From: Nostoc sp. GT001
GTDB lineage: Bacteria > Cyanobacteriota > Cyanobacteriia > Cyanobacteriales > Nostocaceae
DNA: 24,053 nt
Assembly (NCBI RefSeq): GCF_030382115.1
Contig: NZ_JAUDRJ010000003.1
Location: forward strand, 824,164 to 848,216
Reading direction: 5' to 3'
Made by a program: the position numbers and the translations under genes
The notes under the pieces: generated by a model
The model's input: the letters and a program-made list of their open reading frames with translations, nothing else
What the model was told of the DNA's origin: nothing
Database searches by the model: none
In this document: one piece after another, positions 16,572 through 24,050 of the stretch
How positions within the stretch are numbered: position 1 is the stretch's first letter
How the letters are laid out: every line of letters starts with the position of its first letter

Positions 16572-16750
16572 TCAATACGGTTCAGTGAAGGCTGAAAAAC
16601 TGATTAGTGATATGAAATTTAGGAGCTTCAACTCGTTTTGAAGCTCTTGCATTTTCATCGCTGTCTGGAACATCGAAACAATTACCCGCATCGAGTCTTT
16701 AGACCAAAAGACTCATTGCTATTACCAGACTAAGGGATCTGCGGGTTAAT
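16572..16750. other. Nested hairpin region, possible structured RNA or IS relic
   Basis: Several perfect stems are packed in 180 bases: TTCAG/CTGAA (16581-16596), GAGCTTCAA/TTGAAGCTC (16623-16646, loop six) and GAGTCTTT/AAAGACTC (16693-16714, loop six). The last is enclosed by an outer helix, ATTACCCGCA with TGCGGGTTAAT (16681-16690 / 16740-16750, one bulge). The word CAATACGGTTCAG at 16573 resembles a multicopy Nostoc repeat, so an insertion-sequence end is an alternative to a structured RNA. Confidence 0.35.
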
Positions 16751-16768
16751 AGTGTCCCAGCCAGGAGG

Positions 16769-16808
16769 GTTTCGACACTTCGACTGCGCTCAGTCGAAGT
16801 GTCGAAAC
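16769..16808. repeat. Perfect 18-bp inverted repeat
   Basis: GTTTCGACACTTCGACTG (16769-16786) and its exact complement (16791-16808) surround the tetraloop CGCT. The core TTCGACTGCGCTCAGTCGAA is a known widespread palindromic repeat. It has no adjacent gene stop to terminate. Confidence 0.8.
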
Positions 16809-16930
16809 TCGGTTTATTGGTACTTTATTTTCACGCAAGTCCCTAACCACTAATTGTGCTGGTAGCGATCGCCTGCGTTCTTCTTCGGTTTTGGTATTAA
16901 GCTGTTGCGTATTTAATTTGTATATGCGAT

Positions 16931-16947
16931 GCGGGCAAGATGCCCGC
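16931..16947. repeat. Dispersed hairpin repeat GCGGGCA-AGA-TGCCCGC
   Basis: A perfect seven-pair stem with a three-base loop, followed by ACTACAA. This is a frequent intergenic element in Nostoc-group genomes. Confidence 0.65.
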
Positions 16948-16992
16948 ACTACAATAATTTTACGTTTTCGTGTTATAAAATTTAGCTGCACA

Positions 16993-17190
16993 TCAGCTTA
17001 ACGTAGACGCGTTCGCGCAGCGTCTCGTAGAGAAGCGGCTTGCCAAAGGCATCACCTGTTCGATGGCAAAAGCTGGAATCGCTATCTCGATTGCTTTCAG
17101 TACTTCACTACTTTGTATATCTGGAGACACCAATGAGAAATCTTTGAGATGCACCACACGCTCATTTTCATTCTTGAGACAATGCTTAAT
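16993..17190 (-). pseudogene. Relic of an unidentified gene, ending in a palindromic repeat
   Basis: A minus-strand frame is open from after a TAA at 17191-17193 to a TGA at 16993-16995 (65 codons). It has no ATG, and GTG at 17157 is the first plausible start. The first part reads like protein (VVHLKDFSLVSPDIQ, then SSEVLKAIEIAIPAFAIEQV). The last 15 or so codons are the palindromic repeat at about 17000-17040. It may be the surviving fragment of a gene cut by the repeat. I do not recognise the family. Confidence 0.35.
17000..17040. repeat. GC-rich palindromic repeat, second family
   Basis: ACGTAGACGCGTTCGCGCAG followed by CGTCTCGTAGAGAAGCGGCTT. It shares the CGTCTCG-AGAGA core and GCGCAG/CGCG words with the element at 12088-12126. 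Confidence 0.6.
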
Positions 17191-17449
17191 TTACACGACT
17201 TTTAGCCTTAACTGAATCGTATTGGACTATGCTCATAATTATTGTTTCTATGGCTTATTATTCCTGCGCAAAGACTATCCTCATCATGAAAGAGGATTTT
17301 TGTGTTTAATTTGTATTAGAAAATATGACTTTTAATATATTTTTTTACTAAATATCTGAATCTTAAACTGTAGTGTTTTCTCATCAACTGAAGTACATAT
17401 CAAAATATCAACATAACCCTTCTCCAAACTTACTAAGAGGTAAGATAAA

Positions 17450-17482
17450 GTACAGCTTTACCGGGCTTAGGTTAAGCTGTAC
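17450..17482. terminator. 13-pair hairpin downstream of the response regulator gene
   Basis: GTACAGCTTTACC and GGTTAAGCTGTAC pair with one mismatch around GGGCTTA, about 125 bases past the response regulator stop on the minus strand. It could end that transcript or act as a stabilising 3' structure. Confidence 0.45.
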
Positions 17483-17606
17483 CTCACTAAATAATGATGA
17501 TTTATCAACATAAGTGTTTTTGAACTAACTATTTTTATCCGCTTTTAATCGGACACCAGTATAGATGGTGTATTTTTGGCTGCGATAATAATAACCAGCA
17601 CAAATA

Positions 17607-18257
17607 CTACTTGATTTTTTGTTTAATAAAAGTCACCACCTGAGTTAGCTGTTTCTTCAAACCATCAATTTCTGCTTGCATTTTGACAATTTTCTCATTC
17701 AATGCATTAATTTCTGCCTCGGAGACTCCTCCAGTACTGGGGGTTGTGATGCTGGGGGCTGCGACGCTAGAGTTTGCAACGCTAGGAGCTACTACCGTAC
17801 CATTGGGGACACTAGAGGTTGCTACTGTGCCATTTTTGACAGCAACCCCTGCCCCTACTGCTACTAGTTCTGGGCGTGGCTGTTTCGCTTTAGCCATAGC
17901 TAACTTAATAGCGCCAATTAGTTGTTTCTGATCAAAAGGCTTGCCCAGAAATTCAAAATATTCAAATGGTTCTGTGATTTTTTCAGTCACCTCTTCCTTG
18001 CGACCAGACATGATCACTAAAGGAATTTTCCTTAATTCTGGATCGGCTTGAACTTTCTGGAAAACCTCCCAGCCACTCATTTTAGGTAACAGGAAATCCA
18101 GCATAATCAGGCTGAGTTTTTCCTGAAGGATGAAATTTAGTCCTTCCACACCGTCTTTTGCTTCTAGTACCTCAAAATTGCCCGGAGGCAACATTTCTCG
18201 TACTTTTACCCTGACAACTGTAGTGTCATCGATAACTAAAATCTTGTTGCTTGCCAC
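17607..18257 (-). CDS. CheY-like response regulator with low-complexity linker and C-terminal coiled coil
   Basis: This 216-residue protein has a receiver domain (1-125) with Asp10/Asp11, phosphoacceptor Asp54 (MLDFLLPKMSGW), Ser84 and Lys106 (GKPF). An Ala/Val/Ser/Pro/Thr linker (about 130-177) contains near-repeats of NGTVATSSVP / NGTVVAPSVA / NSSVAAPSIT. A coiled coil follows (about 178-216; AEINALNEKIVKMQAEIDGL). There is no DNA-binding or enzymatic output domain, so it probably acts by protein interaction or oligomerisation. It is divergent from lipA and separated from the kinase cluster by 1.35 kb. It could be a target of the orphan kinases, but nothing in the sequence proves that. Confidence 0.9.
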   Translation of the reverse strand: MASNKILVIDDTTVVRVKVREMLPPGNFEVLEAKDGVEGLNFILQEKLSLIMLDFLLPKMSGWEVFQKVQADPELRKIPLVIMSGRKEEVTEKITEPFEYFEFLGKPFDQKQLIGAIKLAMAKAKQPRPELVAVGAGVAVKNGTVATSSVPNGTVVAPSVANSSVAAPSITTPSTGGVSEAEINALNEKIVKMQAEIDGLKKQLTQVVTFIKQKIK

Positions 18258-18485
18258 GACTGTTTGCTCTAACAGAAACTATAAGTGTAAATAGCGGCTT
18301 TGCCGATTGTCCTTGAGAATCCTCCCACTATATACATAATTTCTAGCAATTGGGGGATAGTATATTTCGGTATAAATGACATTGTTAGAGGTGTTTTGCA
18401 AAACTTTTGCTTGTGCTCTTTTAAATTTGTGTCATTGTGATATTTAATCAACAGACCACTACATCTATATCCGCATCTTGCTTGG
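18258..18485. promoter_or_regulatory. Divergent promoter region between response regulator and lipA
   Basis: These 228 bases separate two divergent starts and must hold both promoters. No confident -10/-35 pair or operator was found. An overlapping minus-strand frame across the lipA start is not credible. Confidence 0.4.
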
Positions 18486-19436
18486 ATGTTTATGATTTCG
18501 TCACAACAAGCCGAACTAAAGTCTGAAATTAAGGCAATGCCTAGCTGGTTACGTCGCCCAATTGGTAAAGCCAGTGAAATCTCTACCGTACAACGCATTA
18601 TTAAGCAGCGCCAAATTCACACGATTTGCGAAGAAGGACGCTGCCCTAACCGCGGAGAGTGCTATGCCCAAAAAACTGCAACTTTTTTGCTAATGGGGCC
18701 TACATGCACACGCTCTTGTGCTTTCTGTCAAGTAGATAAAGGTCATGCACCAATGCCTCTTGATTTAGAGGAACCTGAAAAGGTTGCCCAGGCGGTGCAG
18801 CTTTTGGGATTGCGTTATGTGGTGTTGACTTCTGTAGCCCGTGATGACTTGCCCGATCAAGGTGCAGGACACTTTGTAGAGACGATCGCGACTATCCGCC
18901 AATTGAATCCAGAGACTCAAATTGAAGTGCTGACCCCAGATTTTTGGGGTGGTGCTGGTGTTGGGGAATCAGGTCAACGCCAGCGGATAGAGATGATTGT
19001 GAAAGCCAAACCAGCTTGTTTCAATCACAATATTGAGACAGTGCGGCGGTTAACTGGCCCAGTGCGTCGGGGAGCCAAGTACGATCGCTCGCTCTTGGTG
19101 CTGGCTATAGTTAAAGAAATCGATTCGACAATTCCCACCAAATCAGGTTTGATGCTAGGACACGGAGAAACAGTTGATGAAGTAATTGAAGCAATGGCTG
19201 ATTTAAGGGCTGTGGGATGCGATCGCTTGACTATTGGGCAGTATATGCGTCCAACTCTTGAACATTTGCCAGTCCAAAAATATTGGACTCCAGAGGAATT
19301 CGATCGGCTTGGCAGATTAGCATGGGAAATGGGATTCAACCATGTTCGTTCTGGACCTCTGGTTCGCAGTTCCTATCATGCTGGAGAGGAGGCAGAGGAG
19401 CAGAGGAGCAGAGGAGCAGGGGAGAAGTTGCAGTAA
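18486..19436 (+). CDS. lipA: Lipoyl synthase
   Basis: LipA is a radical-SAM enzyme that inserts two sulfurs into protein-bound octanoyl groups to make lipoate for 2-oxoacid dehydrogenases and the glycine cleavage H protein. The auxiliary cluster cysteines are in [12 protein letters not shown] (48, 53, 59) and the radical-SAM cysteines in CTRSCAFC (74, 78, 81). PDFWGG, NHNIETV and the conserved end [10 protein letters not shown] (about 290-299) are present. The natural protein end should be near residue 300; the last 16 residues (from about [10 protein letters not shown]) are encoded by a dispersed repeat that also supplies the stop codon. The start may be ATG 18486 or 18492. Confidence 0.95.
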   Translation: MFMISSQQAELKSEIKAMPSWLRRPIGKASEISTVQRIIKQRQIHTICEEGRCPNRGECYAQKTATFLLMGPTCTRSCAFCQVDKGHAPMPLDLEEPEKVAQAVQLLGLRYVVLTSVARDDLPDQGAGHFVETIATIRQLNPETQIEVLTPDFWGGAGVGESGQRQRIEMIVKAKPACFNHNIETVRRLTGPVRRGAKYDRSLLVLAIVKEIDSTIPTKSGLMLGHGETVDEVIEAMADLRAVGCDRLTIGQYMRPTLEHLPVQKYWTPEEFDRLGRLAWEMGFNHVRSGPLVRSSYHAGEEAEEQRSRGAGEKLQ

Positions 19437-19492
19437 GTTTTTTTCCTCTGCCCCTTTGCCTCTCGTGCCCAATGTCCCATGCCTAATGCCAA
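19383..19492. repeat. GAGGAGCAG repeat element, copy A (at the lipA end)
   Basis: A GAGGAGCA(G/A)-type purine array (19386-19424) leads into GAGAAGTTGCAGTAA. A pyrimidine block, CCTCTGCCCCTTTGCCTCTCGTGCCCAATG, then pairs back to it. Copy B at 22652-22750 has the same order of parts. The element probably also acts as a terminator hairpin for lipA. Confidence 0.8.
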
Positions 19493-19587
19493 TTCTTAAC
19501 TTCACACAAATATTCTTAAAGAATTTGAGTATTTGGTACCCCAGTTTGGTATTTCTTAAAAAGTCATGACATAAGGAGAATCGCATT

Positions 19588-19728
19588 ATGACCGCTAAAA
19601 CAACGAAGAATTCCCCAGTTGCCGACAGTGGAGCTAAACCTCCCTACCCCTATCGCACAGGCTGGGCACTGTTCTTGTTAGCTATCAATTTCCTGGTAGC
19701 AGCCTGGTATTTCCACATTATTGAATAA
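19588..19728 (+). CDS. psaX: Photosystem I subunit PsaX
   Basis: This 46-residue protein is easily missed by length cut-offs. PsaX is a single-helix peripheral subunit of photosystem I found in some cyanobacteria, including thermophilic Thermosynechococcus. The C-terminal two thirds, KPPYPYRTGWALFLLAINFL then VAAWYFHIIE, match the known PsaX pattern (KPTYxFRTxWAxLLLAINFLVAAYYFxI) as I recall it. One transmembrane helix spans about 24-43. AAGGAG at about 19573-19578, nine bases before the ATG, fixes the start. The N-terminal 16 residues are polar and hydrophilic. It lies 151 bases after lipA and only 21 bases from the end of the convergent permease gene. Confidence 0.88.
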   Translation: MTAKTTKNSPVADSGAKPPYPYRTGWALFLLAINFLVAAWYFHIIE

Positions 19729-19749
19729 TTAGAAGTGGAATGGTGCTGC

Positions 19750-20616
19750 TCAAATCGTTCCTTTGAATAAACCTTTGGGACGAATGAGCAGCACCAAAAT
19801 CATGATTAACAGTGCTACACCTTGTTTGTATTGTGAACCCAGCCAAGGAGTGCTGATTTCCTGGACGATGCCAATGATAAAAGCTGCTGCGATCGCACCG
19901 TAGGGATTGCCAATTCCACCAAGTATTACTGAGGCAAATAATGGTAATATTAGGAACCATCCCATGTTCGGGCGCACAGCTGTAATTAACCCATACATAC
20001 TGCCGCCCAATGACGTAAGAGTGCCAGCAATTACCCAAGTCCAGAAAATTACTCGATCGACATTGATACCTGAAACCCTCGCTAAGTCAAGATCGTCTGC
20101 AACTGCTCGCATCGCCTTACCAATTTTGGTATTTTGCAGCAGGTAATGCAGCGCCAAAATTGCTAGTACCGCCAATCCTAATACCAATAATTGATTTTGC
20201 GGTATCTTTAAACCCAAAATATCTAAAGCCTGAGTAACAGGTAAATTATAATTTTGGTTCCTGCCACCCCAGATAAAAATAATTCCATTGCGAAGAAATA
20301 AGGCAAGTCCAATAGAAATAATAATCAGCGTAGTCGAAGTAGCACGGATAGAGCGCATCTTTGACCACAGTAGCTTTTCCGATAACAGCATTGCTGCTAC
20401 TGTTCCCGCAGCCGCTAGGATCATCGACAGCCAAATATTGACTCCAATGCTGTTTATCAACCAAGTTAGATAGGCTCCTAAAGTGAGAAAGTCACCATGA
20501 GCAAAGTTAGATAGCCGTAAAATTCCATAAGTAAGAGTCAGTCCGACTGCGGCTAGAGCAATAATGCTCCCCACCGCAATCCCATTCACGATTAGTTGGG
20601 CGAATTGTGCATCCAT
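19750..20616 (-). CDS. natD: LivH-type branched-chain/neutral amino-acid ABC transporter permease
   Basis: This 288-residue inner-membrane permease has about eight hydrophobic segments. It carries LivH-family signatures: GIAVGSIIALAAVGLTLTYG, LSNFAHGDFLTLGAY and the cytoplasmic loop TKIGKAMRAVADDLDLARVS that contacts the ATPase. The C-terminus is LIRPKGLFKG. In heterocystous cyanobacteria the LivH-like subunit of the N-I neutral amino-acid uptake system is NatD, and the gene symbol rests on that similarity. The other subunits (binding protein, second permease, ATPases) are not in the window. A substrate other than neutral amino acids (for example urea) cannot be excluded, though urea permeases are usually longer and in urt clusters. 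Confidence 0.82.
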   Translation of the reverse strand: MDAQFAQLIVNGIAVGSIIALAAVGLTLTYGILRLSNFAHGDFLTLGAYLTWLINSIGVNIWLSMILAAAGTVAAMLLSEKLLWSKMRSIRATSTTLIIISIGLALFLRNGIIFIWGGRNQNYNLPVTQALDILGLKIPQNQLLVLGLAVLAILALHYLLQNTKIGKAMRAVADDLDLARVSGINVDRVIFWTWVIAGTLTSLGGSMYGLITAVRPNMGWFLILPLFASVILGGIGNPYGAIAAAFIIGIVQEISTPWLGSQYKQGVALLIMILVLLIRPKGLFKGTI

Positions 20617-20697
20617 AAGTCTTAAGTTGCGTTGAACAAATTTTAGGTTAGTGGTTCATACAATAATTTTTTTTGGAGTAGCTGCTAAACTCGACAT

Positions 20698-20738
20698 CAT
20701 AAGTTATGGTTTATAACAACATAAGTTATCGTTTATAA
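20698..20738. promoter_or_regulatory. Tandem 19-base direct repeats, possible operator
   Basis: CATAAGTTATGGTTTATAA (20698-20716) and CATAAGTTATCGTTTATAA (20720-20738) differ at one base and recur with a 22-base period, about two helical turns. They lie in the divergent spacer between the permease gene and the hybrid kinase gene, 82 bases from the permease ATG and 85 from the kinase ATG. Confidence 0.45.
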
Positions 20739-20823
20739 ATAAAAAAGAATTGTCCGCTAATATACATAAAATCCTGTTGGGATTTTTATGCGTAGCTAAA
20801 CTTGTTCAGCGGTCTAGTTGACC

Positions 20824-22716
20824 ATGCAGCAGTATTCAAGCTTACCAGACCAGAACTCACTGATAGATGCAACGCCAAAACTTTTGACAACAATTGAGCA
20901 ACTTCGCGCGCAACTGTGGCTGGAGAGCAGCTTAAACCAGTTGCAAAGTCGCCTTAATGATTGCTTGCTTTCTGCTTGTAACTCTGTCCCACAGCCAGAA
21001 GCAGCACAAGCGGAAATTTTCCAAACCGTGGTTAACGAGATTAATAGTGCTGTTCATAGCAGTAATCTGGCACTTACAGAATGTGCCGTAGGCATCGCTA
21101 TGTGTCAAACACAAGAAAATTTTGCCACAGTTTGTTATATTTCTCGTTCTCCATCCCCAAATTCACCACCTTTATTTCTAGAAGTGTTGACAGCAGAAAA
21201 AAAGCTGCTGTTGAGATTGCAAGAGGTGATAAAACTTGAAGATTTGCAACAGCTTGAGAATCAACAACTACCTAGCGCTTGGCGGTTGGCGGATGATTCT
21301 GGCAGCGTTATCGGCTGGCTAATTCTTGCCACAGCGCCCCTAAGTCCTCATCATGAGTCGTTCATAGAATCGCAAGCTCAACTCAGATCGCAATTGATAA
21401 CAAGGTCTGCCAAATGCTGTAGTACAGCCTTAGTACAACTTAGACACATCTTGTCTTGGCCGCAACGGTGTCAACAGTTAAGTAACTCTAATCAAGAATT
21501 GGAGCGCACTAATCAACTGAAAAATCAGTTTCTGGCAAACACTAGCCACGAAATTCGCACACCGCTTAGTTCCATTATTGGGTTTACCCATCTGCTTTTA
21601 GCTCCAGGGTACGAACCAAGTAAAGAACGTCAGCAAGAGTATTTAAATATCATTCAGTCTAGCGGTAAACATTTACTAGCGCTGATTAATGATATTTTGG
21701 ATCTCTCTAAAATTGAAGCAAATCAGCTAGAAGTACAGTGGGAAACAGTAGATGTGCCACTGCTGTGTAACAATGTTTTGGCACTGGTGAAAGAGAAAGC
21801 TGCTAATAAGGGTTTGAAACTGTGCTTAGAACTTGAACCCGATATTACAACCTTAGTAGCTGACCCCTTACGACTCAAGCAAATGTTGTTGAATTTACTC
21901 TTCAACGCCCTAAAGTTTACCAGTAAAGGAAGTGTTGGCTTACAGATTGCTTCCAAAGGTGTATTTGTGCATTTTACAGTTTGGGATACTGGCACTGGCA
22001 TTTCCCAGGAAGACCAAGTTCAACTGTTTCAGCCATATTTCCAAATTGCCAAGGCCGTAGCAGATGGTATTGAAGGTACTGGTTTGGGTTTAGCAGTGAC
22101 TCAGAAACTCGCCCAAATTCACGGTGGTTCGGTGAAAGTTGAATCGGAAATAGATCGTGGCTCCCGTTTTACTCTTGTACTTCCTCTTAAGCAAGAGATG
22201 GAAGTCAGGGTAGATGAGGAAGCAGGGGAAGCAAATTTACCCTCATTTCCTCTGCCTTTGACACCTAGTTCTTCTGTAGAAATTTTGCTGGTAGAAAATG
22301 ATTTACCCAATGCTGACTTGATGCAAATTTATTTACGTAAATTGGGATATCAAGTGACTTGGGTTAAGAATGCTGCCGAGATGTGGGAAGCCCTAGCACA
22401 GTTAGAACCAGCGGTAATTTTAATGGATGTTTGTTTGGCAGATGAAAATGGTCTTAACTTGGTACAACAACTGCGAGAACATCAACAATATGGGAAGATT
22501 CCGGTAATTGTTCAAACAGCAATGGCGATGAAAGGCGATCGCGAAACCTGTCTAGCGGCTGGAGTAAATGACTATATTTCTAAACCAATTGATTTACCAC
22601 TTTTAGCTAGTCTGGTGGCTAAGTATAGTCAAGCACCAATGTTGGTTGATGAGGAGCAGAGAAGCAGGGGAGCAGAGGAGCAGGGGAGCAGAGGAGCAGA
22701 GGGGAAGTTACAGTAA
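20824..22716 (+). CDS. Hybrid sensor histidine kinase with C-terminal receiver
   Basis: This is a 630-residue cytoplasmic protein if ATG 20824 is used; TTG at 20818 would add two residues. The N-terminal 200 residues are a poorly defined, possibly GAF-like input region. A coiled coil leads into the HisKA domain with His242 (NTSHEIRTPLSSIIGF), followed by an ATPase domain (LLNLLFNALKFT, DTGTGI, EGTGLGLAV). After a Glu/Gly-rich linker (about 457-483) comes a receiver domain with phosphoacceptor Asp535 (ILMDVCL) and Lys587 (SKPID). The last 19 or so residues ([21 protein letters not shown]) are encoded by the dispersed repeat also found at the end of lipA. The linker DNA (about 22210-22265) resembles it too. 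It is divergent from the permease gene; target unknown. Confidence 0.92.
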   Translation: MQQYSSLPDQNSLIDATPKLLTTIEQLRAQLWLESSLNQLQSRLNDCLLSACNSVPQPEAAQAEIFQTVVNEINSAVHSSNLALTECAVGIAMCQTQENFATVCYISRSPSPNSPPLFLEVLTAEKKLLLRLQEVIKLEDLQQLENQQLPSAWRLADDSGSVIGWLILATAPLSPHHESFIESQAQLRSQLITRSAKCCSTALVQLRHILSWPQRCQQLSNSNQELERTNQLKNQFLANTSHEIRTPLSSIIGFTHLLLAPGYEPSKERQQEYLNIIQSSGKHLLALINDILDLSKIEANQLEVQWETVDVPLLCNNVLALVKEKAANKGLKLCLELEPDITTLVADPLRLKQMLLNLLFNALKFTSKGSVGLQIASKGVFVHFTVWDTGTGISQEDQVQLFQPYFQIAKAVADGIEGTGLGLAVTQKLAQIHGGSVKVESEIDRGSRFTLVLPLKQEMEVRVDEEAGEANLPSFPLPLTPSSSVEILLVENDLPNADLMQIYLRKLGYQVTWVKNAAEMWEALAQLEPAVILMDVCLADENGLNLVQQLREHQQYGKIPVIVQTAMAMKGDRETCLAAGVNDYISKPIDLPLLASLVAKYSQAPMLVDEEQRSRGAEEQGSRGAEGKLQ

Positions 22717-22750
22717 ATCCCTCTGCCTCTTGTGCCCAATGCTCCATAAC
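22652..22750. repeat. GAGGAGCAG repeat element, copy B (at the hybrid kinase end)
   Basis: A GAGGAGCAG/GGGGAGCAG purine array (22652-22700) leads into GGGGAAGTTACAGTAA, then CCCTCTGCCTCTTGTGCCCA. The same arrangement, including the AGTT(G/A)CAGTAA stop, is at 19383-19492. It provides the kinase's last codons and stop. Confidence 0.8.
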
Positions 22751-22804
22751 TAATGACTACAATATAAATGATTGGGTGCTGTAAGGTTTTGGCAGGATTG
22801 GGAA

Positions 22805-23635
22805 ATGATGCTGACAGAAAAATTTGAGCAATTAAGAGCTTTATTTAGAGAAATGGAGCAAGCGTTGATTGCCTACTCTGGGGGCGTTGATAGCACTTTG
22901 GTTGCCAAAATTGCTTATGATGTGTTGGGCGATCGCGCTTTAGCTGTCACGGCTGTTTCTCCTTCGCTGTTACCAGAAGAATTGGAAGACGCGAAAATTC
23001 AAGCTGCAACAATTGGGATTCCTCATAAAATTGTCCAGACTCACGAGATGGAAAATCCCAATTACACCTCTAACCCGGTTAACCGCTGTTATTTTTGCAA
23101 AAGCGAGTTGCACGACACTCTCAAACCTTTAGCTTTAGAACTGGGTTATCCTTATGTGGTGGATGGGGTAAATGCTGATGATTTGCATGATTATCGCCCA
23201 GGAATTCAGGCGGCTAAGGAAAGAGGTGCGCGATCGCCTTTAGCAGAAGTGGGTGTCACTAAAATAGAAGTTCGCCAACTTTCGCAACAACTCGGTTTAC
23301 CTTGGTGGGATAAACCTGCTCAACCTTGCCTCAGTTCCCGGTTTCCTTACGGTGAAGAAATTACTGTCGCTAAGTTGCAACGAGTCGGCAGAGGAGAAAT
23401 TTATCTGCGAAAGCTAGGTTGGCAGAATTTACGCGTGCGATCGGAAGGGGATACAGCACGTATTGAATTACCACCAGAACAAATCAAAGAGTTTGTATTA
23501 ACTAATGATTTACAAACACTAGTTTCGGCATTTCAAGATTTTGGATTTATCTACGTAACCTTAGATTTAGAAGGTTATCGTAGCGGTAAGTTAAATCAGG
23601 TTTTAAATAGGGAAGCCTTGGGCGTTAAAGTATAG
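22805..23635 (+). CDS. larE: LarE-family ATP-dependent sacrificial sulfur transferase
   Basis: LarE makes the nickel-pincer nucleotide cofactor precursor by giving sulfur from its own cysteine. This 276-residue protein (numbered from ATG 22805) has the PP-loop SGGVDST (25-31) for ATP, NRCYFCKSEL (Cys95, Cys98), VDGVNADDLHDYRPG, and PCLSSRFPYG with Cys175. Cys175 corresponds to the sacrificial cysteine of Lactobacillus LarE. I chose ATG 22805 over TTG 22772 because the extra 11 residues precede the family's start; ATG 22808 is also possible. No larA, larB or larC lies nearby, as in many cyanobacteria, so the acceptor substrate is uncertain. It is followed by a convergent gene 25 bases away. 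Confidence 0.9.
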   Translation: MMLTEKFEQLRALFREMEQALIAYSGGVDSTLVAKIAYDVLGDRALAVTAVSPSLLPEELEDAKIQAATIGIPHKIVQTHEMENPNYTSNPVNRCYFCKSELHDTLKPLALELGYPYVVDGVNADDLHDYRPGIQAAKERGARSPLAEVGVTKIEVRQLSQQLGLPWWDKPAQPCLSSRFPYGEEITVAKLQRVGRGEIYLRKLGWQNLRVRSEGDTARIELPPEQIKEFVLTNDLQTLVSAFQDFGFIYVTLDLEGYRSGKLNQVLNREALGVKV

Positions 23636-23660
23636 GATTTTAGTTTTATAAATATAAAGT

Positions 23661-24017
23661 TTATTTACCTTCTAGAGAAACTAGAAAGCAACCGTTAATT
23701 CTCCAGATATTATTGGGCTGTTTTTCCATAAAATATAAAGCCCTCAAGGGAACTCCATCAGGAGCAAGTAGCAACACTGGTTGAGTTATGTTTCCCTGGA
23801 TGGTTGTTATTTTTTCAAAAAATACAGAACGAGGACGGTATACTGCTGGGTAGCTTGTCTTTACCATCTGTATAAAATTTTCTGGGGTTACGAATTGCGC
23901 CTGAATCGCCGGACTAGCAAAGGCAAAAGCGCCTTGAGCATCATCTTTTTTAAAGGCTGCCAATTGGTATTCAATTACAGAACGTATGTTGATGGCATCG
24001 GTATCAGTAACTTCCAT
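23661..24017 (-). CDS. DUF4864-family protein
   Basis: This 118-residue protein starts at ATG 24017. It lacks a signal peptide and has an alpha+beta pattern recalling the NTF2-like/DUF4864 fold: an N-terminal helix (IRSVIEYQLAAFKKDDAQGA), AFASPAIQAQF, FIQMVKTSYPAVYRP, then strands ending IWRINGCFLV. Function is unknown. It converges on larE and its upstream region runs off the window. The family call is from memory of the DFAFA-SP-IQ-F pattern. Confidence 0.75.
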   Translation of the reverse strand: MEVTDTDAINIRSVIEYQLAAFKKDDAQGAFAFASPAIQAQFVTPENFIQMVKTSYPAVYRPRSVFFEKITTIQGNITQPVLLLAPDGVPLRALYFMEKQPNNIWRINGCFLVSLEGK

Positions 24018-24030
24018 AAATTTAAAAATT

Positions 24031-24050
24031 GCGTAGGCGCAGCCCGCACT
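24031..24050. repeat. GC-rich palindromic intergenic repeat, copy 3
   Basis: GCGTAGGCGCAGCCCGCACT at the window edge is the same repeat as at 1059 and, inverted, at 2491. It is cut by the window end. Confidence 0.6.

Larger units (their letters stand above)
16255..17606. other. 1.35-kb gene-poor region with strong hairpins and gene relics
   Basis: No intact gene is supported. HIP1 sites lie at 16301, about 16434 and about 16487. The noteworthy structures (16572-16750, 16769-16808, 16931-16947, 16993-17190, 17450-17482) are listed separately. 17200-17440 is AT-rich with nothing recognised. At 17553-17571 a weak hairpin (ACACCA/TGGTGT) is followed by ATTTTT on the plus strand. Confidence 0.5.

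Noticed and set aside
16746..16991. Minus-strand 81-codon frame over the hairpin repeats
   Set aside because: It is largely a translation of the palindromic repeats at 16769 and 16931 (giving VVRASCPHRIY and STLRLSAVEVSK), which recurs wherever these repeats occur.
17440..17453. GTA-N8-TAC match to the NtcA consensus
   Set aside because: It lies downstream of a gene, overlaps the hairpin arm, and has no -10 box or gene start at the required distance.
18269..18598. Minus-strand 109-codon frame over the lipA start
   Set aside because: It overlaps the well supported N-terminus of lipA and the divergent promoter region and has no family features.
19317..19586. Frames of both strands over the lipA 3' repeat
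   Set aside because: They are translations of the GAGGAGCAG array and its complement, not genes.
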